From positions 394,273,601 through 394,337,600 of the forward strand of contig NC_090319.1 in the NCBI RefSeq assembly GCF_040869045.1: a stretch of 64,000 bases of DNA, in the 5' to 3' direction. The notes under the pieces were generated by a model that searched no databases, had not been told where the DNA came from, and worked only from the letters and a program-made list of their open reading frames with translations. A program made the position numbers and the translations under genes. This document shows, piece after piece, positions 23,597 through 36,500 of this stretch; position 1 is the stretch's first letter, and the number at the start of each line of letters is the position of its first letter. Source of the stretch: Eurosta solidaginis (Eukaryota > Arthropoda > Insecta > Diptera > Tephritidae).

Positions 23597-25282
23597 ATGA
23601 TCGGCAACAAGATAATCAAGCCAGGCGGTGCTGAACCTGATGACTTTGAGAAGTCTATTGCCCAGGCGTTGTTGGAGCTGGAGGCCAACAGTGACTTAAA
23701 ACCCTATCTGAGGGACTTGAACATCACTCGTGCTCGCGAGATTGAGTTCGGCAGCAAAAAGGTTTGCTATTTTGATTTGTTCATTAAAACTTATTTACAT
23801 AATGTTAGTATTTTAGGCCGTCATCATCTATGTACCAATCCCACAACAAAAGACGTTCCAAAAAATCCAAATAATATTGGTGCGTGAGTTGGAGAAGAAA
23901 TTCTCTGGCAAACATGTGGTTGTTGTAGGTGAACGCAAAATCTTGCCTAAACCTACACGTAAAGCAAGAAACCCATTAAAGCAAAAGAGACCGCGATCAC
24001 GTACCTTGACCGCCGTCTATGATGCTATTTTGGAAGATTTAGTATTCCCAGCGGAAATTGTTGGCAAACGCATCCGTGTTAAGCTGGACGGTTCACAATT
24101 GATTAAGGTGCATTTGGATAAAAACCAACAAACCACCATTGAACACAAAGTAAGTTAAAGCAGACACAAAAGAGCAAAAGTGAATATAACGCTATGTGCT
24201 GAAATTCACTTTCGAGTGATATTGTATGTCTAGCTTATTTTGCCGAAATTGCGGAATAGAGCAAGAGAATTATAGTGGAAGTGAAATGCAGCACATACCT
24301 GATATCCATGTCACGAAACGTATGTATTCGTCCTTGTGTTTTTTGCTGATTAATATATCAAAATCAGTGATTGTCAAAAGGGACGTACATTAAATTTCAT
24401 TGTCTCGTTATTGCCTTCAAATCGTGTTTGAGCGCTGATGGCATTTCCAAACATTGAAAACAGAGCTGAAGCAAAAATTGTATGAAAAAACTGCAAAAAT
24501 AGCAAATTAATCATGGTTCATGAAATTAGATTTTTTTCTTTAAATATTAAAAAAATGTATAGTTTTTGTTAATATTTTTTTTTATTCATAACTATCGTCC
24601 ATGGTTCAACTATACTATCGTCTCTGTGTTTTTAGTTGATCGATTTACATAGATCTTCGATTGTCAAAAGGGACGTAAAGTAAATTCCGGTCTCGTTATT
24701 GTCTTCAGAACGCCCTTTCGGTATTTAGACATTTCCATACATTGGGGACAACTTCTTCAGTACCTACCTTATGAATACAATAAATTTGTGCTTTTTTTTT
24801 TTGCCACGTTCTTGTGTTGTTTATTGATCGCTTATAAAGATTAATAATTGTCAAAAAGAACGTAAATTAAATTGAGATCAAACTTAAAATTTACAACTCT
24901 TTTTTATACTCTGGAAAGAGAAGAGAAGGTTAAAGTTTGTTTACATACGCACACAAATTAAAATTTTTCTCTTGAATTGTGTCCGCCGTTTTGCCTCCCG
25001 TTGGCCGTATTAATGCACTTGGTGATATGGGACTTCCTACTTTGGCGGTAAATCAACAATTTTACCCTGAATATTGCTACAAGATATACATTTTGAACAA
25101 TTCAAAGGGTGAAACTTACAATATATTAACTTTTAATAAATACATAAAACCATCCTTGCAGCTGCATATATTAAATGTATTCCTCTTTTCATTTTCAGGT
25201 TGACACCTTCACGTCTGTGTACAAAAAACTTACTGGACGGGATGTGACTTTCGAATTTCCAGATAACTTTTTGAGTGTTTAA
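23597..25282 (+). CDS. RpS7: 40S ribosomal protein S7 (eS7)
   Basis: This is a structural protein of the cytosolic small ribosomal subunit, eukaryote-specific and needed for 18S rRNA processing. Coding exons are 23597-23761 (55 codons), 23817-24149 (111 codons) and 25199-25282 (27 codons plus TAA). The introns of 55 and 1049 bp have GT/AG borders, and all exons join in phase 0. The total of 193 aa is the usual size for the family. Recognisable blocks are [20 protein letters not shown] at the start, [20 protein letters not shown] and [20 protein letters not shown] in the middle, and [20 protein letters not shown] near the end. The start is fixed by the acceptor immediately before the ATG. No lesions are seen, so it is expected to be the functional gene. 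The large second intron hosts snoRNA-like sequences. AATAAA lies at 25363-25368. Confidence 0.97.
24192..24299 (+). ncRNA. Candidate structured RNA (long hairpin) in RpS7 intron
   Basis: TATGTGCTG (24192) pairs with CAGCACATA near 24290-24299, and TTCACTT pairs with AAGTGAA just inside. They enclose about 70 nt that hold a smaller GCTTATT/AATAGAGC pairing. No box motif clearly identifies a class, so it may be another intronic snoRNA or a chance or inserted inverted repeat. Confidence 0.35.
24327..24456 (+). ncRNA. H/ACA-type snoRNA 1 in RpS7 intron 2
   Basis: The sequence folds by eye as hairpin, H box, hairpin, ACA. The basal stem CGTCC/GGACG (24329-24333 with 24381-24385) encloses an upper CTGAT/ATCAG stem, leaving single-stranded pocket sequence on both sides. 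ACATTA (24387-24392) fits the H box ANANNA. The second hairpin has TGCC/GGCA and CAAA/TTTG pairs. ACA at 24451-24453 is followed by three bases. Such RNAs guide pseudouridylation and are commonly hosted in introns of insect ribosomal protein genes. The target was not determined. Confidence 0.62.
24617..24744 (+). ncRNA. H/ACA-type snoRNA 2 in RpS7 intron 2
   Basis: This is a paralogue of the RNA at 24327, with the shared motifs CTGTGTTTTT, ATTGTCAAAAGGGACGTA and TCTCGTTATTG. The basal stem CGTC/GACG, an upper GATC/GATC stem, H box AAAGTA, a second hairpin closed by GTCT/AGAC, and ACA plus three bases (24739-24744) all fit the class. Confidence 0.6.
24807..24898 (+). ncRNA. Possible third snoRNA copy, truncated
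   Basis: The first hairpin matches copies 1 and 2, but the stem has changed to CGTTCTT/AAGAACG, a compensating change that keeps pairing. H-box-like AAATTA follows at 24864-24869. The second hairpin is short and weak, with an ACA near 24893, so the copy is probably degenerate. Confidence 0.4.
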
Positions 25283-25362
25283 GTTTTAGCCTATACGGAT
25301 AAGGGGAATGATAAATAATTCTGAAATCAGAAACGCCTTTCAAAACGTATTTGATAAAAAGT

Positions 25363-25368
25363 AATAAA
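25363..25368 (+). terminator. RpS7 polyadenylation signal
   Basis: AATAAA lies 81 bp after the RpS7 stop codon. Confidence 0.6.
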
Positions 25369-25399
25369 CAAACTTTAAAAGAACACAGTTACATCTTTT

Positions 25400-25870
25400 G
25401 ATTTGGTATACTTCGTCTCAGTAGACTTCAGATGTATTGGCTAATATTTGTGGAGATCCATAATGCAGACTTCTTTTACCTGCTGGTTTCTAAACACGCG
25501 AATCTGGCTCTTATATAATAATTATTGCAAAAATTTTATTTATGTATGTAGATCGTTGCCTGGCACACTTTCCTTTTTAACACCATATATACCTATCCTA
25601 ATAGAAAGATCGTAAGTTTTGTTAAGAAGGACGTATCTCAAACATCTACACTAACAACACAATTGAGACATTTTGTCTCTGGGCGTTGAAACCTTTGACA
25701 ACGTTACAAAATTGCCTGATGATGATTACGTTGGCGGTTTTCGAAATGGTTCCCTAGCAATATGCCAGTAAATGTTTCATTCTTTTCAGTTTCTCTTAGA
25801 AAACATAATAATTGAAATTCAATTATAAGCCGGTGTTAAGCTCATGAATTCTTAAAATATAAGTATAACC
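25400..25870. other. Intergenic, no feature seen
   Basis: No gene or recognised repeat lies between the RpS7 3' end and the LINE. Confidence 0.4.
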
Positions 25871-25879
25871 CCATTTAAT

Positions 25880-26146
25880 TTGTTGCGTCCCTCCCACAAA
25901 TTGTCATCCTCCCAGCAGCTCCTTGCAGCAGGACTGCTCCATATTCTCTTACTCCGGGAAGGCATCGAATCCAATCCGGGTCCCACTCATGATCCCGGTC
26001 CACCACTACCTTCCAGCAGGCCCGCTGCTCAGCAAGCCACAACAAGTATCCGCTGCTGCTCGCGCCCCACGGCGCCAACAGCTGCTACCACTCATAACTA
26101 CTACCTTCGTAGTAGAGTCGGTAGCAATGCCCTGCCCCCGTCTTCT

Positions 26147-26177
<31 letters not shown>

Positions 26178-27970
26178 GGCAGCAATCGTGCAGGTCAAGG
26201 AAACAGACTCTTAATCCCTACCTCCGTTTGCACCGTTTGCCAGCACAGAATATATATGTTTGCGACATCCGCCCAATGCAGCTCCTGCCTTGGGTGGTGC
26301 CACTTTCCTAGATGTTCTGGTCTCCGCGACGGCAGCCCCCCAACGGGTTTCATCACGCCATGTTGCCAGGTCGCAAACCCAAATCATCCGGGTACCCTAA
26401 TGCTTGCCCAAGGACGCCCAGTCCAAGGGCCACAACAGCATTTGCGTCCTGGCCTTCCACAACCCAGGCGCAGTCACCCGTCACTTACCCCCAGAGTGGC
26501 GGCGTCTCCCCTTATGCACTTCAGAATTCTGCAGTTAAACTGTAATGGACTAACCGGGAAGATTACGGAGATAGTCGATTTCATGAAGCGGCACAACATC
26601 CACATTGCTGCGATTCAAGAGACTAAACTCACAGTAAGATCTGCATTGCAGACCTGCTCTGGGTATAATGTCCACAGCAAAGACCGCGAGAGCGGAAATA
26701 GAGGCGGCCTCGCGTTTATCATACACCATTCTGTGCAATATTATATATTTGATCCTGGCATCAACCGCAGGGACAATGTCTTAGAACGTCAAGGCCTATC
26801 TGTCCGGTCAGGCGATGCAAACCTTGAAATCATCAACATCTATATCCCTCCTGCCACCTGTTGCTCCAGTGGATACCGCCCTAATATCAGAGCGTTACTC
26901 ACTGGCAACAATCGCATTATCTTAGGCGATTTCAATGCCCATCACGATCTATGGCACTCAAACATGCGGGCGGACAGTAGGGGTGAGATGTTGGCGGATC
27001 AAATAGAAGAAACGACGTTCTGCACAATAAACGGAGACGCCCCACACGTATGGTAGGAAGCTGTCACAGTTCGCCAGATATCTCAATCGTGAGCGCAGAA
27101 CTCGTAAACTGCATCAACTGGCAGCCGATGGTAACAATGGCATCCGACCACCTGCCTATACTTATTTCGCTCGAGCGTACCGCCGACTTCATCGTCACCG
27201 AAAAACGCACTTTCATAAACTTCAGAAAAGGAAAGTGGGAAGAATATAAATCTTTTACAGACAACCTCTTTGCTGCCCTCCCTATCCCGACTCATGCCCG
27301 CCAAGGGGAGCGTGCCTTCCGTAAGGTCATTGAATCCGCCTCGGCACGTTTCATTCGCGCCGGGAGAATTCCCGAAATCCGGCCGCACTTCCCGGTGGAG
27401 GCCGCAAACTTAGCGAGAGAACGTGACCTTATAAGACAGCTTGATCCAGGCGAACCCCAAATAAGGGATATAAACCAACGCATCAGGTTGCTTGTGGACG
27501 AACACAAGCGGAAAAAATGGGAGGAGCACCTAAGAGGTTGTAACCTCTCTACCGGTGTGGGTAAACTTTGGTCCACCGTAAAGTCCTTAGCGAATCCGAC
27601 TAAGCACAAACACAAAGCTTCCATCGGCTTTGGCGACAAAGTGCTGTCGGATGCGAAAAAATGCGCAAGCGCTTTCTGCCGACAATATAAATTGCATTCT
27701 ACGGTCGACAAAGATAGACGGAGGGCCAATAAACACGCACATAAACACAAATTCAGCGCGTCACCAATCACCATCACCGCTAAAGAGGTTGAGGACGCCA
27801 TTGGTCGCGCTAAACCATCCAAAGTAGTGGGCCCAGACGGCATAGCCATGCCGATGCTTAAAAGCCTAGGGAAAGAGGGTTTCAAATATTCAGCGCATGT
27901 CTTCAACCTGTCTCTTCCACCTTTGTCATACCCGAGAAAAGGAAAATGGCCAAGGTGCTCCCGCTACTAA
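25880..27970 (+). pseudogene. LINE ORF, 5' half: 2A-like, PHD-like, endonuclease and start of RT domain
   Basis: The 2A-bearing frame and the PHD/endonuclease frame are joined only through the C23 homopolymer, where slippage has changed the frame. The endonuclease shows LQLNCNGL, IQETKL, NIYIPP, GDFNAHHDLWHS and ASDHLPI, the expected order of catalytic blocks; TAG at 27053-27055 plus a frame change splits it before the SDH block. The RT N-terminal part (KVVGPDGIAMPMLK) is in the 27050-27970 frame. In intact relatives this is one polyprotein or a second ORF. No ATG clearly marks the start. Confidence 0.75.
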
Positions 27971-29575
27971 AGCCTGGGAAACCAGCTAACATAGGATAGT
28001 CGTATCGTCCGATATCTCTCCTATCGCCAGTAGCAAAGACGCTTGAAGCCATTTTGCTCCCTTATTTCCAAGGAAATTTGCAGCTAGCCTCTCATCAGCA
28101 TGGCTTCAGAAAACTCCATAGCACTACCACCGCGCTAAATGCCATTAGCACCCAGATAAATTGCGGTTTAAATCAATACCCCCACCATAGAACAGTACTC
28201 GTAGCGCTAGATCTATCAAAAAAAAGCTTTTGATACGGTCAACCATGGCTCGTTACTGCAAGACCTGGAAGGGTCTACCCTTCCCCCATGTCTTAAAAGG
28301 TGGACCGCAAATTATCTGGGTGGTCGGCTGGCATCGGTGCATTTTAGAAACGAAACATCAAAACCAAAGAGAATTAAACAAGGGGCGCCACATGGTGGTG
28401 TCCTATCCCCACTTTTGTTTAATTTCTACATATCTAAGCTACCTTCACCACCGGAAGGAGTCACAATCGTTTCCTACGCCGATGACTGCACAATAATGGC
28501 CACAGGTCCAGGCCCAAAGATCGATGAGCTATGCAATAAAATAAACGTCTATCTCCCTGATCTCTCCAGTTTTTTCGCCTCGCGAAACCTGGCATTATCA
28601 CCGACTAAATCTTCCGCGACCTTATGAGCTATGCAATAAAATAAACGTCTATCTCCCTGATCTCTCCAGTTTTTTCGCCTCGCGAAACCTGGCATTATCA
28701 CCGACTAAATCTTCCGCGACCTTATTTACAACATGGACGTCCCAAATGTCGACCATTTTGAACATCCACGTCGATGGCACTACGCTACCGACTGTCCTAC
28801 ACCCCAAAACCTTGGGTGTGACGTTTGATCAGGATCTACATTTTGGTGAGCACGCAGCCGCAATTGTTCCAAGAATTCAGAGCCGTAACAAAATCCTCAA
28901 ATCCCTCGCTGGCAGCACCTGGGGAAAAGATAAAGAAACGCTCACGACTACATACAAAGCAATTAGCCAGCCGATTACGTGCTACGCGTCACCCATATGG
29001 TCGCCAAGCCTAAAAATTACCCACTACAGGCCTGCCAAAATACTGCTCTCAGAATTGCCACGGGCTGCCTTCTTATGTCCCCAGAACACCATCTGCATAA
29101 TGAGGCGAGAATACTCCCCGTCAGGGAGAGAAATGAGATGCTGACCAAACAGTTCCTGTTGAATACCCAGAAACCTGAGCATCCCAATAGACATCTGATT
29201 GATGAACCAGCACCGCCTAGGGGCTTAAGAAGTCATCTCCGTAAGCATTTTGAGGAATACGGCACCTGAGAACCCAGCCGTATGAAGCGAAAAAACACAA
29301 GCAGGTCCTTGGTGAACTCCATAAACAGGCGTTGGACCTTTATGCCGGGAATTGCCCGGTGAATCCAGTACTCAAAGAAAAGTATCCAAAACTCGCGGAA
29401 GAGGAACGCATACTCCCCAGGGAAACGCGTGTAACTCTTGCTCAACTTCGTTCTGGATACTGTAACAGGTTAAACTCTTACCTATCCAGAATCAACCCCG
29501 ACATACAAAATGTATGCCCCGCTTGCAATGTGTCCCCACATGACACCAACCATCTCTTCAGTTGTAATGTGTAAC
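27930..29575 (+). pseudogene. LINE ORF, 3' half: reverse transcriptase palm and zinc finger
   Basis: RT blocks are read across several frames: SYRPISLLSPVAKTLE, ASHQHGFRKLHSTTTALN, VALDLSK(K)AFDTVNH, KQGAPHGGVLSPLLFNFYIS, SYADDCTIMA and LGVTFDQDLHFGEHA. Breaks include a stop before SYRP (near 27997), an extra A in the run at 28220-28227, and an exact 100-bp tandem duplication (28524-28623 repeated at 28624-28723) that also shifts frame. The zinc finger follows at about 29515. It is not translatable as a whole. Confidence 0.78.
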
Positions 29576-29735
29576 CAACGCCTCTAACACCCCTTTCCTT
29601 ATGGTCCACCCCTGTTGAAACAGCAAGTTTCCTTGTACTCCCGTTAGAGGATATTGATGACAATTTGTGATCGGTCGCGGCTGTTAGGTGGGCGAAGCAT
29701 TGCTACAACATAATAAAATTACGCAAAATAAAATA

Positions 29736-30570
29736 CAATGTAAGATAATATAAATGACTAATTAAATACATGGTATTAAGTGACGAAGAAGTAACGAAAT
29801 AAGCAATACCACGTGGCTTCTAAATCTTAATGTGTTGCTTATTCAGGTTTACGGCGCTCCTATTTCATATTACAGCCCATGAGCCGTATAGTTGTATTAT
29901 ACAGCTGCTGCCTATGCTAGGATCACCTATAGTGCATGTGCGGCATATAACTTTACTACTTGTGGACTTAGTTGCTTTTTTCTATCATTTCTAATACCAT
30001 ATTTCGCTGTATATATGGAACAAACTGAAATCTCTAATCCAGACCTTTATTCTCAGAATGAATTTTTTTTTTTTTTTTTTTTTTTTTTGAAAAACGAAAT
30101 TTTTTTGGAGTTTCTTTTCGATTTTTTACAGCAGTTTGTTTTACATGCACAGAGGAATGGGATTTAGTGCTGATAGTTTTCCGTGGTACGTGGTAAACGC
30201 TAAAAGATAAATAATTCATTTTTCACGTATGTAATTATTTTATTTAAATACAAGGATAAGCATTTAGAACAATCGTCCGTTTTATTGTAAACAGATTTTA
30301 ATTTGTTGGAAAAACGGACTTAAATTTTTTCATACAGTTTCATTACAAAAATTTAGTTCAAAGACCATTCGGCCGGTCATCTTTGTTCCAAAGTTATTCT
30401 ATGTATTTGAACATAATCTTACAAGTCGACTGTTGTGGGGTATCTTAAAATCTCGAAAAATTAAAATTTTGGATTACATCAGTTTACAATAAAACGAGCG
30501 AAAAAATTGTTGTTTAAATATTAAGCTACTAAACAAAATAGTTTTACCATTTTATCATTATTAATGTAAT
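29736..30570. other. AT-rich intergenic DNA
   Basis: No gene is seen. A run of about 28 T lies at 30061-30089. Confidence 0.5.
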
Positions 30571-33500
30571 TATACCTTTCATGAAAATGAAATGGTATAT
30601 TAATTTCGTCACGAAACCGAAAATTGTAAGTCCTTAAAGGAAAATAGATAGACCCACCATTAAGTATACCGAAATAATCAGGTTGAAGAGCTGAGTTGAT
30701 TTAGCCATGTCCGTCTGTCCGTCTGTCCGTCTGTCTGTTTGTATGCAAACTAGTCCCTCAATTTTTGAGATATCTTGATAAAATTTGGTGAGCAGGTGTA
30801 TTTGGGTGTCCGATTAGACATTTGTCGGAACCGACTGGATCGGACCACTATAGCATATATCCTCCATACAACCGATTTTTCAGAAAAAGAGGATTTTTGT
30901 AATATCTTACCCAATTTAACAGATTGAAGCTTCAAACTTCACCATATACTTTCGTATATTGCCCCATATTGTTGCCTGAAAAAATTTATGAGATCGGTCG
31001 TATATATAGTATATATCCCCCACAACCGATTGTTCAGATAAGGAACTTTTCGCAATTTCTACCCCATTTTAACAGCTATAAGCTTCAAATTTCACCGATT
31101 GGTTATGTATATAGCATATATTGTTGTCTGAAAAAATCATAGAGATCGGTTGTATATATAGTATATATCTCATACAACCGATTGTTCAGATAAGAAACTT
31201 TTCGCAATTTCTACCCCATTTTAACAGCTATAAGCTTCAAATTTCACTGATTGCTTACGTATATAACATATATTGTCGTCTGAAAAAATCATAGAGATCG
31301 GTTGTATATATAGTATATATCTCATACAACCGATTGTTCAGATAAGAAACTTTTCGCAATTTCTACCCCATTTTAACAGCTAGAAGCTTCAAATTTCACC
31401 AACTGCTTACGTGTATAGCATATATTGATGTCTGAAAAAATCGTTGAGATCGGTGGTATACATAGTATATATCTCATACAACCGATTGTTCAGATAAGAA
31501 ACTTTGCGCAATTTCTGCCCCCGTTTTAACAGTTAGAAGCTTCAAATTTCACAAAATGCTTTCGTATAGCATATATTGTTGTCTGAAAAAATCATAGAGA
31601 TCGGTGGTATATATATTATATACTTCATATAAACTGTCATATTGGACCCTTTTTTACGGCTAGAAGCTTCAAGATTCATCAAATTTCATCAAATAGTTAC
31701 GTTTACGTCATATATTTTTGGAATACGTGATTCGTAGCCATAGTTTTTACATGCAGACCACAAAAAACGTGAAGCTTTGCATCCTCACACAGATTACCTA
31801 CCTATTTTTATACCTCTCATGAAAATGAAATGGTATATTAATTTCGTCACGAAACCGAAAATTGTAAGTCCTTAAAGGAAAATAGATAGACCCACCATTA
31901 AGTATACCGAAATAATCAGGTTGAAGAGCTGAGTTGATTTAGCCATGTCCGTCTGTCCGTCTGTCCGTCTGTCTGTTTGTATGCAAACTAGTCCCTCAAT
32001 TTTTGAGATATCTTGATAAAATTTGGTGAGCAGGTGTATTTGGGTGTCCGATTAGACATTTGTCGGAACCGACTGGATCGGACCACTATAGCATATATCC
32101 TCCATACAACCGATTTTTCAGAAAAAGAGGATTTTTGTAATATCTTACCCAATTTAACAGATTGAAGCTTCAAACTTCACCATATACTTTCGTATATTGC
32201 CCATATTGTTGCCTGAAAAAATTTATGAGATCGGTCGTATATATAGTATATATCCCCCACAACCGATTGTTCAGATAAGGAACTTTTCGTAATTACTGCC
32301 CTATTTTAAGAGCTAGAGGCTTCAAATTTCAGCGAATGCTTACGTATATAGCATATATTGTTGTCTGAAAAAATCATAAAGATCGGTGGTATATATAGTA
32401 TATATATGGTGGTATATATAGTATATATATATAGTATATATATATATAATTTCGCAAATTTTAGCCCCATTTTAACAGCTAGAAGCTTCAAATTTCACCG
32501 AATATTTACTTATATAGCATATATTGTTGTCTGAAAAAATTATAGAGATCGGTTGTATATATAGTATATATCTCATACAACCGATTGTTCAGATAAGAAA
32601 CTTTTCGCAATTTCTACCCCATTTTAACAGCTATAAGCTTCAAATTTCACCGATTGGTTATGTATATAGCATATATTGTTGTCTGAAAAAATCATAGAGA
32701 TCGGTTGTATATATAGTATATATCTCATACAACCGATTGTTCAGATAAGAAACTTTTCGCAATTTCTACCCCATTTTAACAGCTATAAGCTTCAAATTTC
32801 ACTGATTGCTTACGTATATAACATATATTGTCGTCTGAAAAAATCATAGAGATCGGTTGTATATATAGTATATATCTCATACAACCGATTGTTCAGATAA
32901 GAAACTTTTCGCAATTTCTACCCCATTTTAACAGCTAGAAGCTTCAAATTTCACCAACTGCTTACGTGTATAGCATATATTGATGTCTGAAAAAATCGTT
33001 GAGATCGGTGGTATACATAGTATATATCTCATACAACCGATTGTTCAGATAAGAAACTTTGCGCAATTTCTGCCCCGTTTTAACAGTTAGAAGCTTCAAA
33101 TTTCACAAAATGCTTTCGTATATAGCATATATTGTTGTCTGAAAAAATCATAGAGATCGGTGGTATATATATTATATACTTCATATAAACTGTCATATTG
33201 GACCCTTTTTTACGGCTAGAAGCTTCAAGATTCATCAAATTTCATCAAATAGTTACGTTTACGTCATATATTTTTGGAATACGTGATTCGTAGCCATAGT
33301 TTTTACATGCAGACCACAAAAAACGTGAAGCTTTGCATCCTCACACAGATTACCTACCTATTTTTATACCTTTCATGAAAATGAAATGGTATATTAATTT
33401 CGTCACGAAACCGAAAATTGTAAGTCCTTAAAGGAAAATAGATAGACCCACCATTAAGTATACCGAAATAATCAGGTTGAAGAGCTGAGTTGATTTAGCC

Positions 33501-36500
33501 ATGTCCGTCTGTCCGTCTGTCCGTCTGTCTGTTTGTATGCAAACTAGTCCCTCAATTTTTGAGATATCTTGATAAAATTTGGTGAGCAGGTGTATTTGGG
33601 TGTCCGATTAGACATTTGTCGGAACCGACCGGATCGGACCACTATAGCATATATCCTCCATACAACCGATTTTTCAGAAAAAGAGGATTTTTGTAATATC
33701 TTACCCAATTTAACAGATTGAAGCTTCAAACTTCACCATATACTTTCGTATATTGCACATATTGTTGCCTGAAAAAATTTATGAGATCGGTCGTATATAT
33801 AGTATATATCCCCCACAACCGATTGTTCAGATAAGGAACTTTTCGTAATTACTGCCCTATTTTAATAGCTAGAGGCTTCAAATTTCAGCGAATGCTTACG
33901 TATATAGCATATATTGTTGTCTGAAAAAATCATAAAGATCGGTGGTATATATAGTATATATATGGTGGTATATATAGTATATATATATAGTATATATATA
34001 TATATTTTCGCAAATTTTAGCCCCATTTTAACAGCTAGAAGCTTCAAATTTCACCGAATATTTACTTATATAGCATATATTGTTGTCTGAAAAAATCATA
34101 GAGATCGGTTGTATATATAGTATATATCTCATACAACCGATTGTTCAGATATGAAACTTTTCGCAATTTCTACCCCATTTTAACAGCTATAAGCTTCAAA
34201 TTTCACCGATTGCTTACGTATATAGCATATATTGTTGTCTGAAAAAATCATAGAGATCGGTTGTATATATAGTATATATCTCATACAACCGATTTTTCAG
34301 ATAAGAAACTTTTCGCAATTTCTACCCCATTTTAACAGCTATAAGCTTCAAATTTCACTGATTGCTTACGTATATAGCATATATTGTTGTCTGAAAAAAT
34401 CATAGAGATCGGTTGTATATATAGTATATATCTCATACAACCGATTGTTCAGATAAGAAACTTTTCGCAATTTTCTACCCCATTTTAACAGCTAGAAGCT
34501 TCAAATTTCACCAACTGCTTACGTGTATAGCATATATTGATGTCTGACAAAATCATTGAGATCGGTGGTATACATAGTATATATCTCATACAACCGATTG
34601 TTCAGATAAGAAACTTTGCGCAATTTCTGCCCCGTTTTAAACAGTTAGAAGCTTCAAATTTCACAAAATGCTTTCGTATATAGCATATATTGTTGTCTGA
34701 AAAAATCGTAGAGATCGGTGGTATATATATTATATACTTCATATAAACTGTCATATTGACCCCTTTTTTACGGCTAGAAGCTTCAAGATTCATCAAATTT
34801 CATCAAATAGTTACGTTTACGTAGTATATTTTTGAAATACGTGATTCGTAGCCATAGTTTTTACATGCAGACCACAAAAAACGTGAAGCATTGCATCCTC
34901 ACACAGATTACCTACCTATTTTTATACCTTTCATGAAAATGAAATGGTATATTAATTTCGTCACGAAACCGAAAATTGTAAGTCCTTAAAGGAAAATAGA
35001 TAGACCCACCATTAAGTATACCGAAATAATCAGGTTGAAGAGCTGAGTTGATTTAGCCATGTCCGTCTGTCCGTCTGTCCGTCTGTCCGTCTGTCTGTTT
35101 GTATGCAAACTAGTCCCTCAATTTTTGAGATATCTTGATAAAATTTGGTGAGCAGGTGTATTTGGGTGTCCGATTAGACATTTGTCGGAACCGACCGGAT
35201 CGGACCACTATAGCATATATCCTCCATACAACCGATTTTTCAGAAAAAGAGGATTTTTGTAATATCTTACCCAATTTAACAGATTGAAGCTTCAAACTTC
35301 ACCATATACTTTCGTATATTGCACATATTGTTGCCTGAAAAAATTTATGAGATCGGTCGTATATATAGTATATATCCCCCACAACCGATTGTTCAGATAA
35401 GGAACTTTTCGTAATTACTGCCCTATTTTAATAGCTAGAGGCTTCAAATTTCAGCGAATGCTTACGTATATAGCATATATTGTTGTCTGAAAAAATCATA
35501 AAGATCGGTGGTATATATAGTATATATATGGTGGTATATATAGTATATATATATAGTATATATATATATGTTTTCGCAAATTTTAGCCCCCATTTTAACA
35601 GCTAGAAGCTTCAAATTTCACCGAATATTTACTTATATAGCATATATTGTTGTCTGAAAAAATCATAGAGATCGGTTGTATATATAGTATATATCTCATA
35701 CAACCGATTGTTCAGATATGAAACTTTTCACAATTTCTACCCCATTTTAACAGCTATAAGCTTCAAATTTCACCGATTGCTTACGTATATAGCATATATT
35801 TGTTGTCTGAAAAAATCATAGAGATCGGTTGTATATATAGTATATATCTCATACAACCGATTGTTCAGATAAGAAACTTTTCGCAATTTCTACCCCATTT
35901 TAACAGCTATAAGCTTCAAATTTCACTAATTGCTTACGTATATAGCATATATTGTTGTCTGAAAAAATCATAGAGATCGGTTGTATATATAGTATATATC
36001 TCATACAACCGATTGTTCAGATAAGAAACTTTTCGCAATTTCTACCCCCATTTTAACAGCTAGAAGCTTCAAATTTCACCAACTGCTTACGTGTATAGCA
36101 TATATTGATGTCTGACAAAATCATTGAGATCGGTGGTATACATAGTATATATCTCATACAACCGATTGTTCAGATAAGAAACTTTGCGCAATTTCTGCCC
36201 CGTTTTAACAGTTAGAAGCTTCAAATTTCACAAAATGCTTTCGTATATAGCATATATTTTTGTCTGAAAAAATCGTAGAGATCGGTGGTATATATATTAT
36301 ATACTTCATATAAACTGTCATATTGACCCCTTTTTTACGGCTAGAAGCTTCAAGATTCATCAAATTTCATCAAATAGTTACGTTTACGTCGTATATTTTT
36401 GAAATACGTGATTCGTAGCCATAGTTTTTACATGCAGACCACAAAAAACGTGAAGCATTGCATCCTCACACAGATTACCTACCTATTTTTTATACCTTTC

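Larger units (their letters stand above)
25880..29735 (+). mobile_element. Non-LTR retrotransposon (jockey group, possibly LOA-like), decayed
   Basis: In order: an N-terminal stretch with 2A-like GIESNPGP (25961-25984); a Pro-rich region with a C23 tract (26147-26169); a PHD-like Cys-rich domain (VCTVCQHR, QCSSCLGWCHFPRCSGL; about 26220-26320); an APE endonuclease (from about 26510); a reverse transcriptase with SYADD (28472-28486); and a C-terminal zinc finger CPACNVSPHDTNHLFSC (about 29515-29565). A 3' tail follows, and its relative lies at 41444-41600. The 5' end is not defined and no target duplication was found. The clade call is tentative. Confidence 0.85.

Noticed and set aside
28746..29144. 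132-codon frame after the 100-bp duplication as a separate gene
   Set aside because: It is the continuation of the LINE reverse transcriptase in a shifted frame.
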